From NCBI GenBank assembly GCA_025056355.1, contig JANWWI010000010.1:1-59074 (forward strand): a stretch of DNA of 59,074 bases, written 5' to 3'. The DNA comes from Casimicrobiaceae bacterium (GTDB lineage Bacteria; Pseudomonadota; Gammaproteobacteria; Burkholderiales; Casimicrobiaceae). The notes beneath the pieces are model-generated. The model was not told the origin of the DNA and searched no databases. It was given only the letters and a program-made list of their open reading frames with translations. The position numbers and the translations under genes are program-made. Within the stretch, counting starts at the first letter, position 1; each line of letters begins with the position of its first letter. Positions 28,292 to 36,731 of the stretch are shown here, piece by piece.

Positions 28292-30181
28292 ATGAATGCC
28301 GAGGCAATCGCTTGGTCCGATTCAGGCGCGCCGATCAGCCGCCGCTACGGCGACCGCTACCACGCCGGAGCGCCGCTCGCGCAGGCGCGTGCGGTGTTTA
28401 TGGCCGGCTGCGGGCTGCCGCAGGCCTGGCGCGGCCGGGCGCATTGGGCCGTCCTTGAGAATGGCTTTGGACTCGGCAGCAACTTTCTGGCCACCTGGAC
28501 TGCATGGCGTGCTGATCCGCTTCGCCCCGCGCGGCTCCTCTACAGCGCCATCGAAGCCCACCCGGTCGAGCGCGCCGATCTCACGCGCCACCTTTCCCAT
28601 CTTTGCGCGGCCGAGCCAACCCTCGCGCCCCTGGCTCGAGCGCTTGAGGCGGCCTGGTGGGGCCTCACGCCCGGCGTTCATCCGATCGACTTCGATGACG
28701 GGCAGGTCCGTCTTGTGCTCTGGATCGGCGAGGCCTGGTCGGTTGCGCCCGAACTCGTGGGACCGTTCGACTGCCTCTACCTCGACGGCTTTGCGCCCAC
28801 GCGTAACCCCGAGATGTGGCAAGCGCCGCTTCTGCGGGCACTGGCGCGGACGCTCAGGCCCGGCGCCCGTGCTGCCAGTTGGTGTGTGGCCGGGCAGGTA
28901 CGCCGTGCGCTGGTCGAAGCCGGCTTTGAGGTGCATCGCGCCCCCGGCCTGCCGCCCAAACGCGAGCGGCTCGTGGCGACCTATCGACCTTGGCGTCCGT
29001 CACGCAACGAAACGGCATTCGCAGCCGTCCCGCTCAGGCCACAAGAGCGCCTTGCCATCGTCGGTGCCGGCCTTGCCGGGGCAGCGGTTGCGGCCAGTCT
29101 TGCCCGACGCGGCGCGTTGGTGCAGGTCGTAAGCGCCGGGGCGCAACCGGCCGATGCAGCCTCGGCGATCCCGGCAGGCTTGGCCGCCCCTCAACATTCA
29201 CGGGACAGCTCGGCCATGACCCGCCTCACGCGCGCGGGGTTGCGACTGACCCTGGCCCAGGCGCAACGTCTGTTGGTGGCCGGATGCGACTTTGCCACAA
29301 GCGGCTCGCTGCAACGGGTCGTCAAGCCACTCCTTCTGGGTTCATGCGAACCCGCGCAGGCCGAATGGACACGCGCGGCCACAGCCAGCGAAGGCCAGGC
29401 CGCAGGACTCAGCGACGCCGAAGCGCGCGATCAATCCCTCTGGCACCCGCATGCGGCCTGGCTGCGACCGGCACGGCTCGTTGAAGCGCTGCTCAGCGAG
29501 GCGAAAGCCAAGCTCATCCTCAACGCCGCGGTGGCCGCCATCCGCCCGGCCGATGCAAGCGCGGAGGGCTCGCGCCGGTTTGAGCTCGTCAACGAGCGCG
29601 GGCAGCCGCTCTTGGTCGCCGATCGTGTGGTGGTTGCGGCAGGCCCGGCCACGCGCGCACTCGTCCCGGGGCTTGCGGCGGTTCGGCCGGTGGTGGGTCA
29701 ACTCGCTTGGGCAGCGCATGAGGCAGGCGTTGCCTCGCGCTTTGCCGTACCGAGCCACGGCTTTGGTCACTGGCTGCCCCACGTGCCCCGGGAAGACGGC
29801 TCGGCGATCTGGGTGCTCGGAAGCACCTACGAGCCCGGCGCGCAAGCCGATGAAGGCATCTGGCAAGACTGGCTCGACGGGCGCTCGGGGGCAGCGGTGC
29901 GTCGACCGGCCGCGGCCCAGGCCGCACTCGATAGGGCGCGTGCAGCGGGTCGTCTCAACCGCTTTGCCGCGGTGCGGGCCACCACCACGGACCGTTTGCC
30001 GCGCCTGGGCACGCTCAGCGAAGGGCCCCTGGCCGGCGTCGGATATCTCACCGCGCTCGGCTCGAGGGGTTTGACGCTCGCCCTGCTTTGCGCAGAGACC
30101 CTTGCCGCCACCTGGTGCGATGAACCGCCACCGATGCCGCGCTCGCTGCTGCGCCTGATGAGCGCACGCAACCCCACATGA
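28292..30181 (+). CDS. mnmC: Bifunctional tRNA U34 modification enzyme MnmC
   Basis: This 629-aa fusion makes the last steps of 5-methylaminomethyl-2-thiouridine at tRNA wobble position 34. The N-terminal part (about 1-240) is the SAM methyltransferase (VLENGFGLGSNFLATW and the acidic YLDGFAPTRNPEMW). The C-terminal part (about 250-610) is the FAD oxidase (LAIVGAGLAGAAVAASL and the C-terminal YLTALGSRGLT). Length and domain order are normal. The thiouridine depends on IscS-derived sulfur, which fits the divergent isc operon. The stop overlaps the xdhC start (ATGA). Confidence 0.95.
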   Translation: MNAEAIAWSDSGAPISRRYGDRYHAGAPLAQARAVFMAGCGLPQAWRGRAHWAVLENGFGLGSNFLATWTAWRADPLRPARLLYSAIEAHPVERADLTRHLSHLCAAEPTLAPLARALEAAWWGLTPGVHPIDFDDGQVRLVLWIGEAWSVAPELVGPFDCLYLDGFAPTRNPEMWQAPLLRALARTLRPGARAASWCVAGQVRRALVEAGFEVHRAPGLPPKRERLVATYRPWRPSRNETAFAAVPLRPQERLAIVGAGLAGAAVAASLARRGALVQVVSAGAQPADAASAIPAGLAAPQHSRDSSAMTRLTRAGLRLTLAQAQRLLVAGCDFATSGSLQRVVKPLLLGSCEPAQAEWTRAATASEGQAAGLSDAEARDQSLWHPHAAWLRPARLVEALLSEAKAKLILNAAVAAIRPADASAEGSRRFELVNERGQPLLVADRVVVAAGPATRALVPGLAAVRPVVGQLAWAAHEAGVASRFAVPSHGFGHWLPHVPREDGSAIWVLGSTYEPGAQADEGIWQDWLDGRSGAAVRRPAAAQAALDRARAAGRLNRFAAVRATTTDRLPRLGTLSEGPLAGVGYLTALGSRGLTLALLCAETLAATWCDEPPPMPRSLLRLMSARNPT

Positions 30182-31227
30182 GATCGAGCGCGGAAGACGA
30201 GCCGCTTTCCGCGGCTGCACGCTGGCTCGCTGAAGGCGCCTCGGTTGAGCTCTTCACCGTGGTTGCCACCTGGGGCAGCGGCCCGCGCCCGGTCGGCGCG
30301 CAACTGGCGATCCGCGAGGACGGACAAGCGGTCGGCTCGGTCTCTGGCGGCTGCATCGAAGACGACTTGATCCGCCGCGTGCGTACGGGCGCCTTTGCCG
30401 CAACGCCGACCGAGCGGCTGCGCTACGGCGTCCATGCAGAGACGGCCCATCGCTTCGGCCTGCCCTGCGGCGGAACGGTCGAACTGGTGCGTGAGCGCCT
30501 GGGCCAGCACAGCGCGATCGAGGCGGTGCTTGCTGCCCTTGCCCGCCGCGAAGTGGTTGCACGCGAGGTCGACCTGGCCTCCGGGCGCGCCACCGTGCGG
30601 TCGACGGCGCGTGATGCCGTGCTCATCCTCGATGCCGAGCGCCTCGTCACCGTGCACGGCCCGCGCTGGCGTTTGATTCTGATCGGCGCCGGGCAACTTG
30701 CCCGCTGGGTTGCCGAGTTCGCGCTTGCGCTCGAGTTTGAGGTCATGGTCTGCGACCCACGCACCGACTACGACGAGCCATGGCGCGGACTCTCCGACGT
30801 CGAGCGCCGCCACGAGATGCCGGACGACCTCGTGCGAGCGCTCGTGCCCGACGCCCGCACGGCTGTCGTCGCACTCACCCACGATCCGAAGCTCGACGAG
30901 CTCGCCCTCATCGAGGCGCTGCGAAGCGAGGCCTTTTATGTTGGCGCGCTCGGCTCGCGGCGCACCCAAGAGGCGCGCCGCAAACGGCTTGCCGAGTTCG
31001 GTCTTGGCCCCGAACAGCTCGCGCGCCTGCGCGCTCCGGTTGGGCTCGATATCGGTGCGAAAAGCGTCGCAGAGATCGCCCTGGCCATCGCCGCCGAACT
31101 CGTAGCCGTACGCTCAACCCCTCCGGCGCTTCGCGCGCCACCTCCCCTTCGCAAGCGAAGGGGAGGACTTGATCCGTTCTCCCCTGCGCCACAAGCCAGA
31201 GCAAGGCGGAATTCATCACGGGCGTAG
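30178..31227 (+). CDS. xdhC: XdhC/CoxI family protein with repeat-encoded tail
   Basis: XdhC-type proteins bind the molybdenum cofactor and help to sulfurate and insert it into xanthine dehydrogenase-type enzymes. The N-terminal XdhC_CoxI domain has SVSGGCIEDDL and FGLPCGGTVEL. The C-terminal Rossmann part has LILIGAGQLARWVAEFA and ALGSRRTQEARRKRL. The family fold ends near AIAAELVAV. The last 37 or so residues are Pro/Arg-rich and are encoded by a palindromic repeat cluster that begins at 31141. No xdhAB or cox genes are near. The tungsten AOR genes lie 1 kb away, so a role there is possible but unproven. Confidence 0.82.
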   Translation: MRSSAEDEPLSAAARWLAEGASVELFTVVATWGSGPRPVGAQLAIREDGQAVGSVSGGCIEDDLIRRVRTGAFAATPTERLRYGVHAETAHRFGLPCGGTVELVRERLGQHSAIEAVLAALARREVVAREVDLASGRATVRSTARDAVLILDAERLVTVHGPRWRLILIGAGQLARWVAEFALALEFEVMVCDPRTDYDEPWRGLSDVERRHEMPDDLVRALVPDARTAVVALTHDPKLDELALIEALRSEAFYVGALGSRRTQEARRKRLAEFGLGPEQLARLRAPVGLDIGAKSVAEIALAIAAELVAVRSTPPALRAPPPLRKRRGGLDPFSPAPQARARRNSSRA

Positions 31228-31275
31228 GGGGAGGACTTGAACCGTTCTCCCCTGCGCCGCAAGGCGTAGGGGAGA
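31141..31275. repeat. Palindromic repeat cluster between xdhC and moeB
   Basis: A perfect 11-bp hairpin stem (31141-31151 against 31156-31166) is followed by two direct copies of a 31-bp unit (31160-31190 and 31229-31259, one mismatch seen). The second copy forms half of a 12-bp hairpin with one mismatch (31248-31259 against 31264-31275). A smaller hairpin lies at 31279-31291. The cluster covers the 3' end of xdhC and the gap before the convergent moeB. It may work as a two-way transcript end or mRNA stabiliser. Confidence 0.8.
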
Positions 31276-31307
31276 GGTCGGCAGAGCCGACAGAGGGGTC
31301 CGCGCAC

Positions 31308-32060
31308 CTAAACGCGCGTGCCGCAGACGGCACAGCCGAGCGTGCGGGCGATCCGCACCGTCTGCAGATCCATCCGCCGCGCATCGATGAGCAGAAGTCG
31401 GCCGAGCAGTGGTTCGCCCGCCTGCGCGAGGAGTTTGATCGCCTCGGCGGCCTGAATCGTGCCGACGATGCCAACGAGCGGTGCGAACACACCCATGACC
31501 GCGCAGCGCTCTTCCTCGTACTGAGCGCCTTCGGGAAAAAGGCAGGCATAGCAGGGCGAATCCGCGCGGCGTGGGTCGAAGACGCTCACCTGTCCGTCCA
31601 TGCGCACCGCCGCGCCGAAGACAAGCGGCACACGCGCCGCCACACAGGCGCGATTGATCGCATGGCGTGTGGCTAAGCGATCAGTGCAATCGATGACCAC
31701 ATCAGCTTCGGCTACGAGCTCGGCCAGGCGCTCGCCCTCGAGCCGCTCCGGAAGCGGCCGCACCTCGATTGTCGGATTGATCGCACGCATGCGCGCGGCA
31801 GCCGAAGCGACCTTTGCCTGCCCGATGCTTGCGGTGTCGTGGGCGATCTGGCGTTGCAGGTTGGTCAGATCGACCGTGTCAGGGTCGGCAATCGTGATGC
31901 GTCCGACACCGGCGCTTGCGAGATAAAGCGCCACGGGTGAGCCGAGGCCGCCCGCCCCGATCACGAGCGCCCGTGAAAGGCGCAGGCGCTCTTGGCCTTC
32001 GATGCCGATCTCTTCGAGCAGGATGTGACGCGAGTAGCGGGTCAGGGCTTCATCGTCCAT
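31308..32060 (-). CDS. moeB: MoeB/ThiF-family adenylyltransferase
   Basis: This 250-aa E1-like enzyme adenylates the C-terminal Gly-Gly of a MoaD or ThiS protein so that sulfur can be loaded. It has the nucleotide motif VIGAGGLGSPVALYLASAG, the catalytic Asp region VVIDCTDRLATR, and zinc cysteines as CYAC and CAVCG. The start at 32060 (MDDEALTRYSRH) matches MoeB. It is divergent from the aldehyde oxidoreductase operon, which carries its own MoaD-like partner at 36066-36320. Confidence 0.9.
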   Translation of the reverse strand: MDDEALTRYSRHILLEEIGIEGQERLRLSRALVIGAGGLGSPVALYLASAGVGRITIADPDTVDLTNLQRQIAHDTASIGQAKVASAAARMRAINPTIEVRPLPERLEGERLAELVAEADVVIDCTDRLATRHAINRACVAARVPLVFGAAVRMDGQVSVFDPRRADSPCYACLFPEGAQYEEERCAVMGVFAPLVGIVGTIQAAEAIKLLAQAGEPLLGRLLLIDARRMDLQTVRIARTLGCAVCGTRV

Positions 32061-32188
32061 GGTGCGAATTCTGCTCCGGCGAGCGACCGCGTCGCCGACG
32101 TATCTGTAAGCGAACCGCCACGCCGCTAGAGAGTAAATGCGCGATTGCACTTCTGACGAGGCCGTAGCACAATGCCGCGCAAACACCC

Positions 32189-32197
32189 AAGGAGGAG
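32189..32197 (+). promoter_or_regulatory. Strong ribosome binding site of aorA
   Basis: AAGGAGGAG, an almost complete anti-Shine-Dalgarno match, lies 5 bp before the ATG at 32203. It decides that start over upstream in-frame codons and predicts high expression. Confidence 0.85.
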
Positions 32198-32202
32198 ATC
32201 CG

Positions 32203-32679
32203 ATGCAAAAAGTACTGCACATCGACGCGAGCAAGTGCACCGGCTGCCTGCAGTGCGAGATGGCCTGTTCCTATGAGAACTACGGCGTCTTCGCGACTTC
32301 GAAGTCGCGCATCAAGGTGTTCGACTTCCACCACACCGGCCGCAAGGTGCCCTACACCTGCACTCAGTGCGATGAGGCCTGGTGCCTGCACGCCTGCCCG
32401 GTCGAGGCGATCACCGTGGACAAAGCAACCGGTGCCAAGGTCGTCAATGAGGCCACCTGCGTGGGTTGCAAGGTTTGCACGATCGCCTGCCCGTTTGGCA
32501 CCGTGAACTATGTGGCCGAGACCGGCAAGGTGCAAAAGTGCGACCTCTGCGGCGGGCAGCCGGCCTGTGCCGAAGCCTGTCCGACCGGGGCGATCACCTA
32601 TATCGATGCGAACTGGACGGGACTTTCTCGCATGGCCGAGTGGGCGAACAAACTCGGCAACCAACCCGCCGCAGCGTGA
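32203..32679 (+). CDS. aorA: Four-cluster ferredoxin subunit AorA of aldehyde oxidoreductase
   Basis: This 158-aa polyferredoxin has sixteen cysteines in four groups (CTGCLQCEMAC, CTQC..WCLHACP, CVGCKVCTIACP, CDLC..ACAEACP), enough for four [4Fe-4S] clusters. It resembles the HycB/DmsB electron-transfer subunits. It is the small subunit of the betaproteobacterial tungsten aldehyde oxidoreductase AorABC known from Aromatoleum aromaticum, where it carries electrons between AorB and AorC and polymerises into a wire. The large-subunit gene follows after 27 bp. The start is set by the strong ribosome site. Confidence 0.88.
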   Translation: MQKVLHIDASKCTGCLQCEMACSYENYGVFATSKSRIKVFDFHHTGRKVPYTCTQCDEAWCLHACPVEAITVDKATGAKVVNEATCVGCKVCTIACPFGTVNYVAETGKVQKCDLCGGQPACAEACPTGAITYIDANWTGLSRMAEWANKLGNQPAAA

Positions 32680-32706
32680 ACCGGAAACGAAGGAAGGAGT
32701 AACACC

Positions 32707-34554
32707 ATGGCCTGGGCTGGCAAACTGCTTCGTGTCAACCTGACCGAGGGCACGATCAAGAGCGAAGCGCTCAACATGCAATGGGCGCGCGACTATTTAG
32801 GCTCGCGCGGCCTTGGCTCGAAGTACCTGGTCGAAGAGATCGATCCGAAGGTCGATCCGCTCTCGCCGGGCAACAAGATCATTTGGGCCACGGGCCCGCT
32901 CACCGGCACGATGGCCTCCACCGGCGGACGCTACACGGTCATCACCAAAGGCCCGCTCACCGGCGCGATCGCCTGCTCGAACTCGGGCGGCCACTGGGGC
33001 GCCGAGCTCAAGATGGCCGGTTGGGACATGATCATCTTCGAGGGCAAAAGCCCAAAGCCGGTCTACCTCTACATCAACGATGATCACGCGGAACTGCGCG
33101 ACGCCTCGCACTTGTGGGGCAAGAGCGTCTGGGTGACCGAGGAGACGATCAGAAAGGAACTCCAGGATCCGCTCGTGCGCATCTCCTCCATTGGGCGCGC
33201 CGGCGAAAACCTCGTGCGCTTTGCCGCCGTGGTCAACGACCTGCACCGCGCGGCCGGCCGCTCGGGCGTGGGTGCGGTGGCCGGGTCGAAGAACCTCAAA
33301 GCGATTGCGGTGCGCGGCACCAAGGGCGTGGGCAACATCCGCGATCCGAAGGCCTTTATGAAGGTCACTTTCGAGAAGAAAAAGATCCTCGCCGAGAACG
33401 CGGTCACCGGTCAGGGCTTGCCCAAATACGGCACGCAGGTGCTCATGAACGTGATCAACGAGGTCGGGGCGCTTCCGACCCGAAACCACCGCGATGTGCA
33501 GTTCGAGGGGGCCAAGGACATCTCGGCCGAGGCGATGCTGACCCCGCGCAAGAGCGACGGCAAGACGCATCTGGTCACCAACCAGGCCTGCTTCGGCTGC
33601 ACAATCGCCTGCGGAAGGATCAGCAAGATCGATGAGACGCATTTCTCGGTGGTCAACAAGCCCCAGTACTGGGGCGCCTCGGGCGGCCTCGAGTACGAAG
33701 CCGCCTGGGCGCTCGGGGCGGCCAACGGGGTCAACGACCTCGAAGCGCTTCAGTACGCCAACATGATCTGCAACGAACACGGCATGGACCCGATCAGCTT
33801 CGGTGCCACGGTCGGGGCGGTCATGGAGCTCTACGAAATGGGCGTGCTGAGCAAAGAGCAGCTCGGGATCGAGGCCCCGTTCGGCTCGGCCAAGGCCTTG
33901 TGCTATTTCGCCGAAATCACAGCCAACGGCGAAGGCTTCGGCAAGGAGATCGGGGAAGGCTCGGCGCGGCTCTGTGCCAAGTACGGCCACCCAGAACTCT
34001 CGATGAGCGTGAAGGGCCAGGAATTTCCGGCCTACGACAGCCGCGGCATCCAGGGCATGGGGCTGACCTACGCGACCTCGAACCGCGGCGCTTGCCACCT
34101 GCGGAGCTACACGGTCGCCTCCGAGATCCTCGGCATCCCGATGAAGACCGACCCGCTCACGACCGAAGGCAAGCCGGAGCTTGTGAAAGCCTTCCAGGAT
34201 GCAACCGCCGCCTTCGACTCTTCGGGGCTGTGCATTTTCACAACCTTTGCCTGGAGTCTCGCGGATCTGGCGCCTCAGCTCCAGGCCGCCTGCGACGAGA
34301 AATTCACCACCGAAGAGCTCGCCTTGATCGGCGAGCGGATCTGGAACCTCGAGCGCGATTTCAACAACCGCGCGGGTTTCACGGCCAAGGACGACACCTT
34401 GCCGAGGCGCTTGCTCGAAGAGCCCGCGAAGACCGGCCCTGCCAAGGGCAAGGTCAACGGACTCAAAGAGATGCTGCCCAAGTACTACGAAATCCGCGGC
34501 TGGAATCCAGACGGTACGCTCAAGCCGGAAACCCGCGCGCGGCTTGGGCTTTGA
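32707..34554 (+). CDS. aorB: Tungsten-containing aldehyde:ferredoxin oxidoreductase, AorB
   Basis: This 615-aa large subunit oxidises aldehydes to acids, or reduces acids, at a tungsten bis-pterin centre next to one [4Fe-4S] cluster. The N-terminal domain (GGRYTVITKGPLTGA, then the SNSGGHWG and KMAGWD region) binds the pterin. The cluster cysteines are C295, C298, C302 and C509, in the AOR pattern CxxCxxxC plus a late Cys. Length is normal. AAGGAAGGAG precedes the ATG. The physiological substrate is not visible; aromatic or fatty aldehydes are plausible. Confidence 0.92.
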   Translation: MAWAGKLLRVNLTEGTIKSEALNMQWARDYLGSRGLGSKYLVEEIDPKVDPLSPGNKIIWATGPLTGTMASTGGRYTVITKGPLTGAIACSNSGGHWGAELKMAGWDMIIFEGKSPKPVYLYINDDHAELRDASHLWGKSVWVTEETIRKELQDPLVRISSIGRAGENLVRFAAVVNDLHRAAGRSGVGAVAGSKNLKAIAVRGTKGVGNIRDPKAFMKVTFEKKKILAENAVTGQGLPKYGTQVLMNVINEVGALPTRNHRDVQFEGAKDISAEAMLTPRKSDGKTHLVTNQACFGCTIACGRISKIDETHFSVVNKPQYWGASGGLEYEAAWALGAANGVNDLEALQYANMICNEHGMDPISFGATVGAVMELYEMGVLSKEQLGIEAPFGSAKALCYFAEITANGEGFGKEIGEGSARLCAKYGHPELSMSVKGQEFPAYDSRGIQGMGLTYATSNRGACHLRSYTVASEILGIPMKTDPLTTEGKPELVKAFQDATAAFDSSGLCIFTTFAWSLADLAPQLQAACDEKFTTEELALIGERIWNLERDFNNRAGFTAKDDTLPRRLLEEPAKTGPAKGKVNGLKEMLPKYYEIRGWNPDGTLKPETRARLGL

Positions 34555-34617
34555 GGTAGTGCTTTGTTTCGCGGCGCCGCGTCAGGCCGATCGCCGCGCG
34601 GCCTTCGATTTCTTTCA

Positions 34618-34708
34618 ACGCCGATGAACGCCGATGAAGACTTCGAAGGGCGCCGACAACCCTGTGGTGATCGGCGTGCATCTGCGTTGAATCTGCGTTC
34701 ATCGGCGT
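34618..34708. repeat. Inverted repeat between aorB and aorC
   Basis: A 14-bp sequence at 34618-34631 returns as its exact reverse complement at 34695-34708, 63 bp apart. Around each arm shorter related units (GCCGATGAA, CTGCGTT) repeat in tandem. The element resembles a widespread family of intergenic hairpins built of CATCTGCGTT-like units. It fills most of the 206-bp gap inside the aor operon. Confidence 0.75.
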
Positions 34709-34760
34709 CTTGATGCGAGATCGCGACCTAAAGTCCAGTCCACAGCGAGGTCTTCTCATC

Positions 34761-36038
34761 ATGCCCAAGCACCTGATCCTCGGCGCCGGTCCCGCCGGTG
34801 TCATTGCGGCTGAGACGATCCGTAAACACGCGCCGGAGGACGCGATCACGATCGTCGGCGATGAGCCCGAGCCGCCCTACTCGCGCATGGCCATTCCTTA
34901 TCTGCTTGCGGGCAACATCGGCGAATCGGGCACTCACCTCCGGCATACGCCGGGGCATTTCGAAAAGCTCGCCATCGCGGTGCGCCGCGGCCGCGCCGTC
35001 TCGGTCGATGTCGATCGGCGGGAAGTCGCGCTCGAAGGCGGCGAGCGCCTCAGCTTCGACCGGCTGCTGATTGCCACCGGCTCCAAGCCCTCCAAGCCGC
35101 CGATCGCGGGCATCGACCGCGCAGGCGTACACAGCTGCTGGACGCTTGAGGATGCGCGGCACATCATGCGCCTTGCACAGCCCGGCGCGCGGGTCGTGCA
35201 GATGGGGGCCGGCTTCATCGGCTGCATCATCATGGAGGCGCTTGCGCTGCGCGGTGTCAAGCTCACCGTGGTCGAGATGGGCGATCGCATGGTGCCGCGC
35301 ATGATGGGGCCGACCGCAGGCGGCATGATCAAGGCTTGGTGCGAAGCCAAAGGGGTTGCGGTCAAAACCGGCACACGGGTCGAGGCGATCGATGCCGATA
35401 GCCCGCTGTCGGTGAGGCTTTCAAGCGGCGAGCGCATCGCGGCGGATCTCGTCATCAATGCGACCGGCGTGAAGCCCGCGATCCAGTTCCTCGAAGGCTC
35501 CGGCATTCTCTGCGGCCTGGGGGTGCTGACCGATGAGCATATGCAGACGAACATACCCGGCATCTATGCTGCAGGCGATTGTGCCGAAGCCTTCGATGCG
35601 ATGACCGGCAAGACGATCGTCAGCGCGATCCAGCCGAACGCGGCGGATCAGGCCCGGGTGGCAGCGCTCAACATGGTCGGCCGGCCCGCCAAGCTGCCGC
35701 AGGTCACACAAATCAACATCCTCGATACGCTCGGGATGATCTCGGCCTCCTTCGGCAACTGGCAGGGTGTGCCGGGCGGCCAGCACGTGGAACTCACCGA
35801 CACCGAAGCCGGGCGGCACCTGAGCCTGCAGTTCGAAGGCGACATGCTTGTTGGGGCCAACGCCATCGGCTGGACCGAGCATGTCGGGGTGCTGCGCGGC
35901 CTGATCGAAGGCCGGGTGCGCCTCGGCCGCTGGAAAGATGAACTGCTGCGCGATCCGACGCGACTGCCGGAGGCCTATCTCGCCGCGGCGCAAGCCCAGC
36001 ACGCCTGGGCGGGTGCAGCCGATGCACGGCGGCGTTGA
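34761..36038 (+). CDS. aorC: FAD/NAD(P)H oxidoreductase subunit AorC
   Basis: This 425-aa flavoprotein has two dinucleotide folds: HLILGAGPAGVIAAE at the N-terminus and VVQMGAGFIGCIIMEAL near residue 153. The C-terminal FAD motif is GIYAAGDCAEA. It fits the NADH-dependent nitrite reductase/rubredoxin reductase family and, by position, the AorC subunit that passes electrons between NAD(P)H and the AorAB part. The start at 34761 (MPKHLILGAG) was chosen on the fold; GCGAGG lies 13 bp upstream. It is separated from aorB by an inverted repeat. Confidence 0.85.
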   Translation: MPKHLILGAGPAGVIAAETIRKHAPEDAITIVGDEPEPPYSRMAIPYLLAGNIGESGTHLRHTPGHFEKLAIAVRRGRAVSVDVDRREVALEGGERLSFDRLLIATGSKPSKPPIAGIDRAGVHSCWTLEDARHIMRLAQPGARVVQMGAGFIGCIIMEALALRGVKLTVVEMGDRMVPRMMGPTAGGMIKAWCEAKGVAVKTGTRVEAIDADSPLSVRLSSGERIAADLVINATGVKPAIQFLEGSGILCGLGVLTDEHMQTNIPGIYAAGDCAEAFDAMTGKTIVSAIQPNAADQARVAALNMVGRPAKLPQVTQINILDTLGMISASFGNWQGVPGGQHVELTDTEAGRHLSLQFEGDMLVGANAIGWTEHVGVLRGLIEGRVRLGRWKDELLRDPTRLPEAYLAAAQAQHAWAGAADARRR

Positions 36039-36065
36039 GTCGCATCGGGCTGGCTAAGCGCGTTC

Positions 36066-36320
36066 ATGCGTATCACGCTCAAACTCTTTGCCTCGCTGAC
36101 CGACTGGCTGCCGCCCGAGGCGCGTGCGGCCAACCAGGTCACCCTCGACTACGCCGAGCCACCGACGGTGGGCGAAGTCATCACCCGCTTCGGGCTGCCG
36201 CAAAAGTCGGTGCACCTGGTGCTCGTCAACGGGGCTTTCGTGAATCCGGACGAGCGGGACGCCCGGCGCCTGGCCGACGGCGATGTGCTTGCGATTTGGC
36301 CGCCGATTGCCGGCGGTTGA
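36066..36320 (+). CDS. MoaD/ThiS-family sulfur carrier
   Basis: This 84-aa ubiquitin-fold protein (MRITLKLFASLTDWLP) ends in the Gly-Gly tail PIAGG that is adenylated and thiocarboxylated for molybdopterin dithiolene synthesis. No large subunit MoaE is adjacent. Its place in the aor operon and the divergent moeB suggest a dedicated pair for the tungsten pterin, as seen in other aor operons. It starts 27 bp after aorC. Confidence 0.88.
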   Translation: MRITLKLFASLTDWLPPEARAANQVTLDYAEPPTVGEVITRFGLPQKSVHLVLVNGAFVNPDERDARRLADGDVLAIWPPIAGG

Positions 36321-36352
36321 CGCGCAGTGCCAAGCCTCGGTCGCTAAGCGGC

Positions 36353-36664
36353 GTGCAGCGGGACTATCCGGCCGCCTTCGAGCGGCTGATAACGATCAGC
36401 GAAGCCGAGTGGTGTCGAGCGCTGTCCGAGGCGCTCGGGCTGCCCCACGAGCGTCTGTCGCCCGATTCAATCGTTGTGACCGTCGCGACCGCGGACGGTT
36501 CAGAGCGCATCGTGCTGCGCTGGCGTCGGGTCGAGGATCTCAAACTCGGAAGCATGCGGCTGCCGCGCCTTAGAGTCGCCTTTGACCTCACGGCCCTCGC
36601 TCCCGAGGCTCGATCGGAATGGATGCAGCGCTTCGATCGCGATCTGCAGCGGGGCGGAGGCTAA
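36353..36664 (+). CDS. Uncharacterised small protein at the end of the aor operon
   Basis: I do not recognise this protein of about 103 aa. It is soluble, charged and without cysteines apart from one in EWCRALSEALG. Its C-terminal half (RWRRVEDLKLGSMRLPRLRVAF) looks like a beta-strand pair. GTG at 36353 is taken as the start. A TTG at 36317 would overlap the moaD stop and add 12 residues; neither has a clear ribosome site. Same-strand position directly after moaD suggests a role with the AOR complex or its cofactor, but this rests on context only. Confidence 0.55.
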   Translation: MQRDYPAAFERLITISEAEWCRALSEALGLPHERLSPDSIVVTVATADGSERIVLRWRRVEDLKLGSMRLPRLRVAFDLTALAPEARSEWMQRFDRDLQRGGG

Positions 36665-36731
36665 AGCGACGACGAGCGCTCGCAATCCTTCCCCGCATGT
36701 TTGGTCGACGCGCTTGCGACGATCCCGCGGT

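Noticed and set aside
32145-32173. TTGCAC and CACAAT with 17-bp spacing as a promoter for aorA
   Set aside because: Only three of six positions match in the -35 and the -10 is weak; no sigma-54 GG/GC pair is present either.
30178-36664. A possible xanthine dehydrogenase or CO dehydrogenase locus
   Set aside because: XdhC is present but no XdhA/XdhB or CoxLMS proteins are encoded; the large enzyme is of the AOR family.
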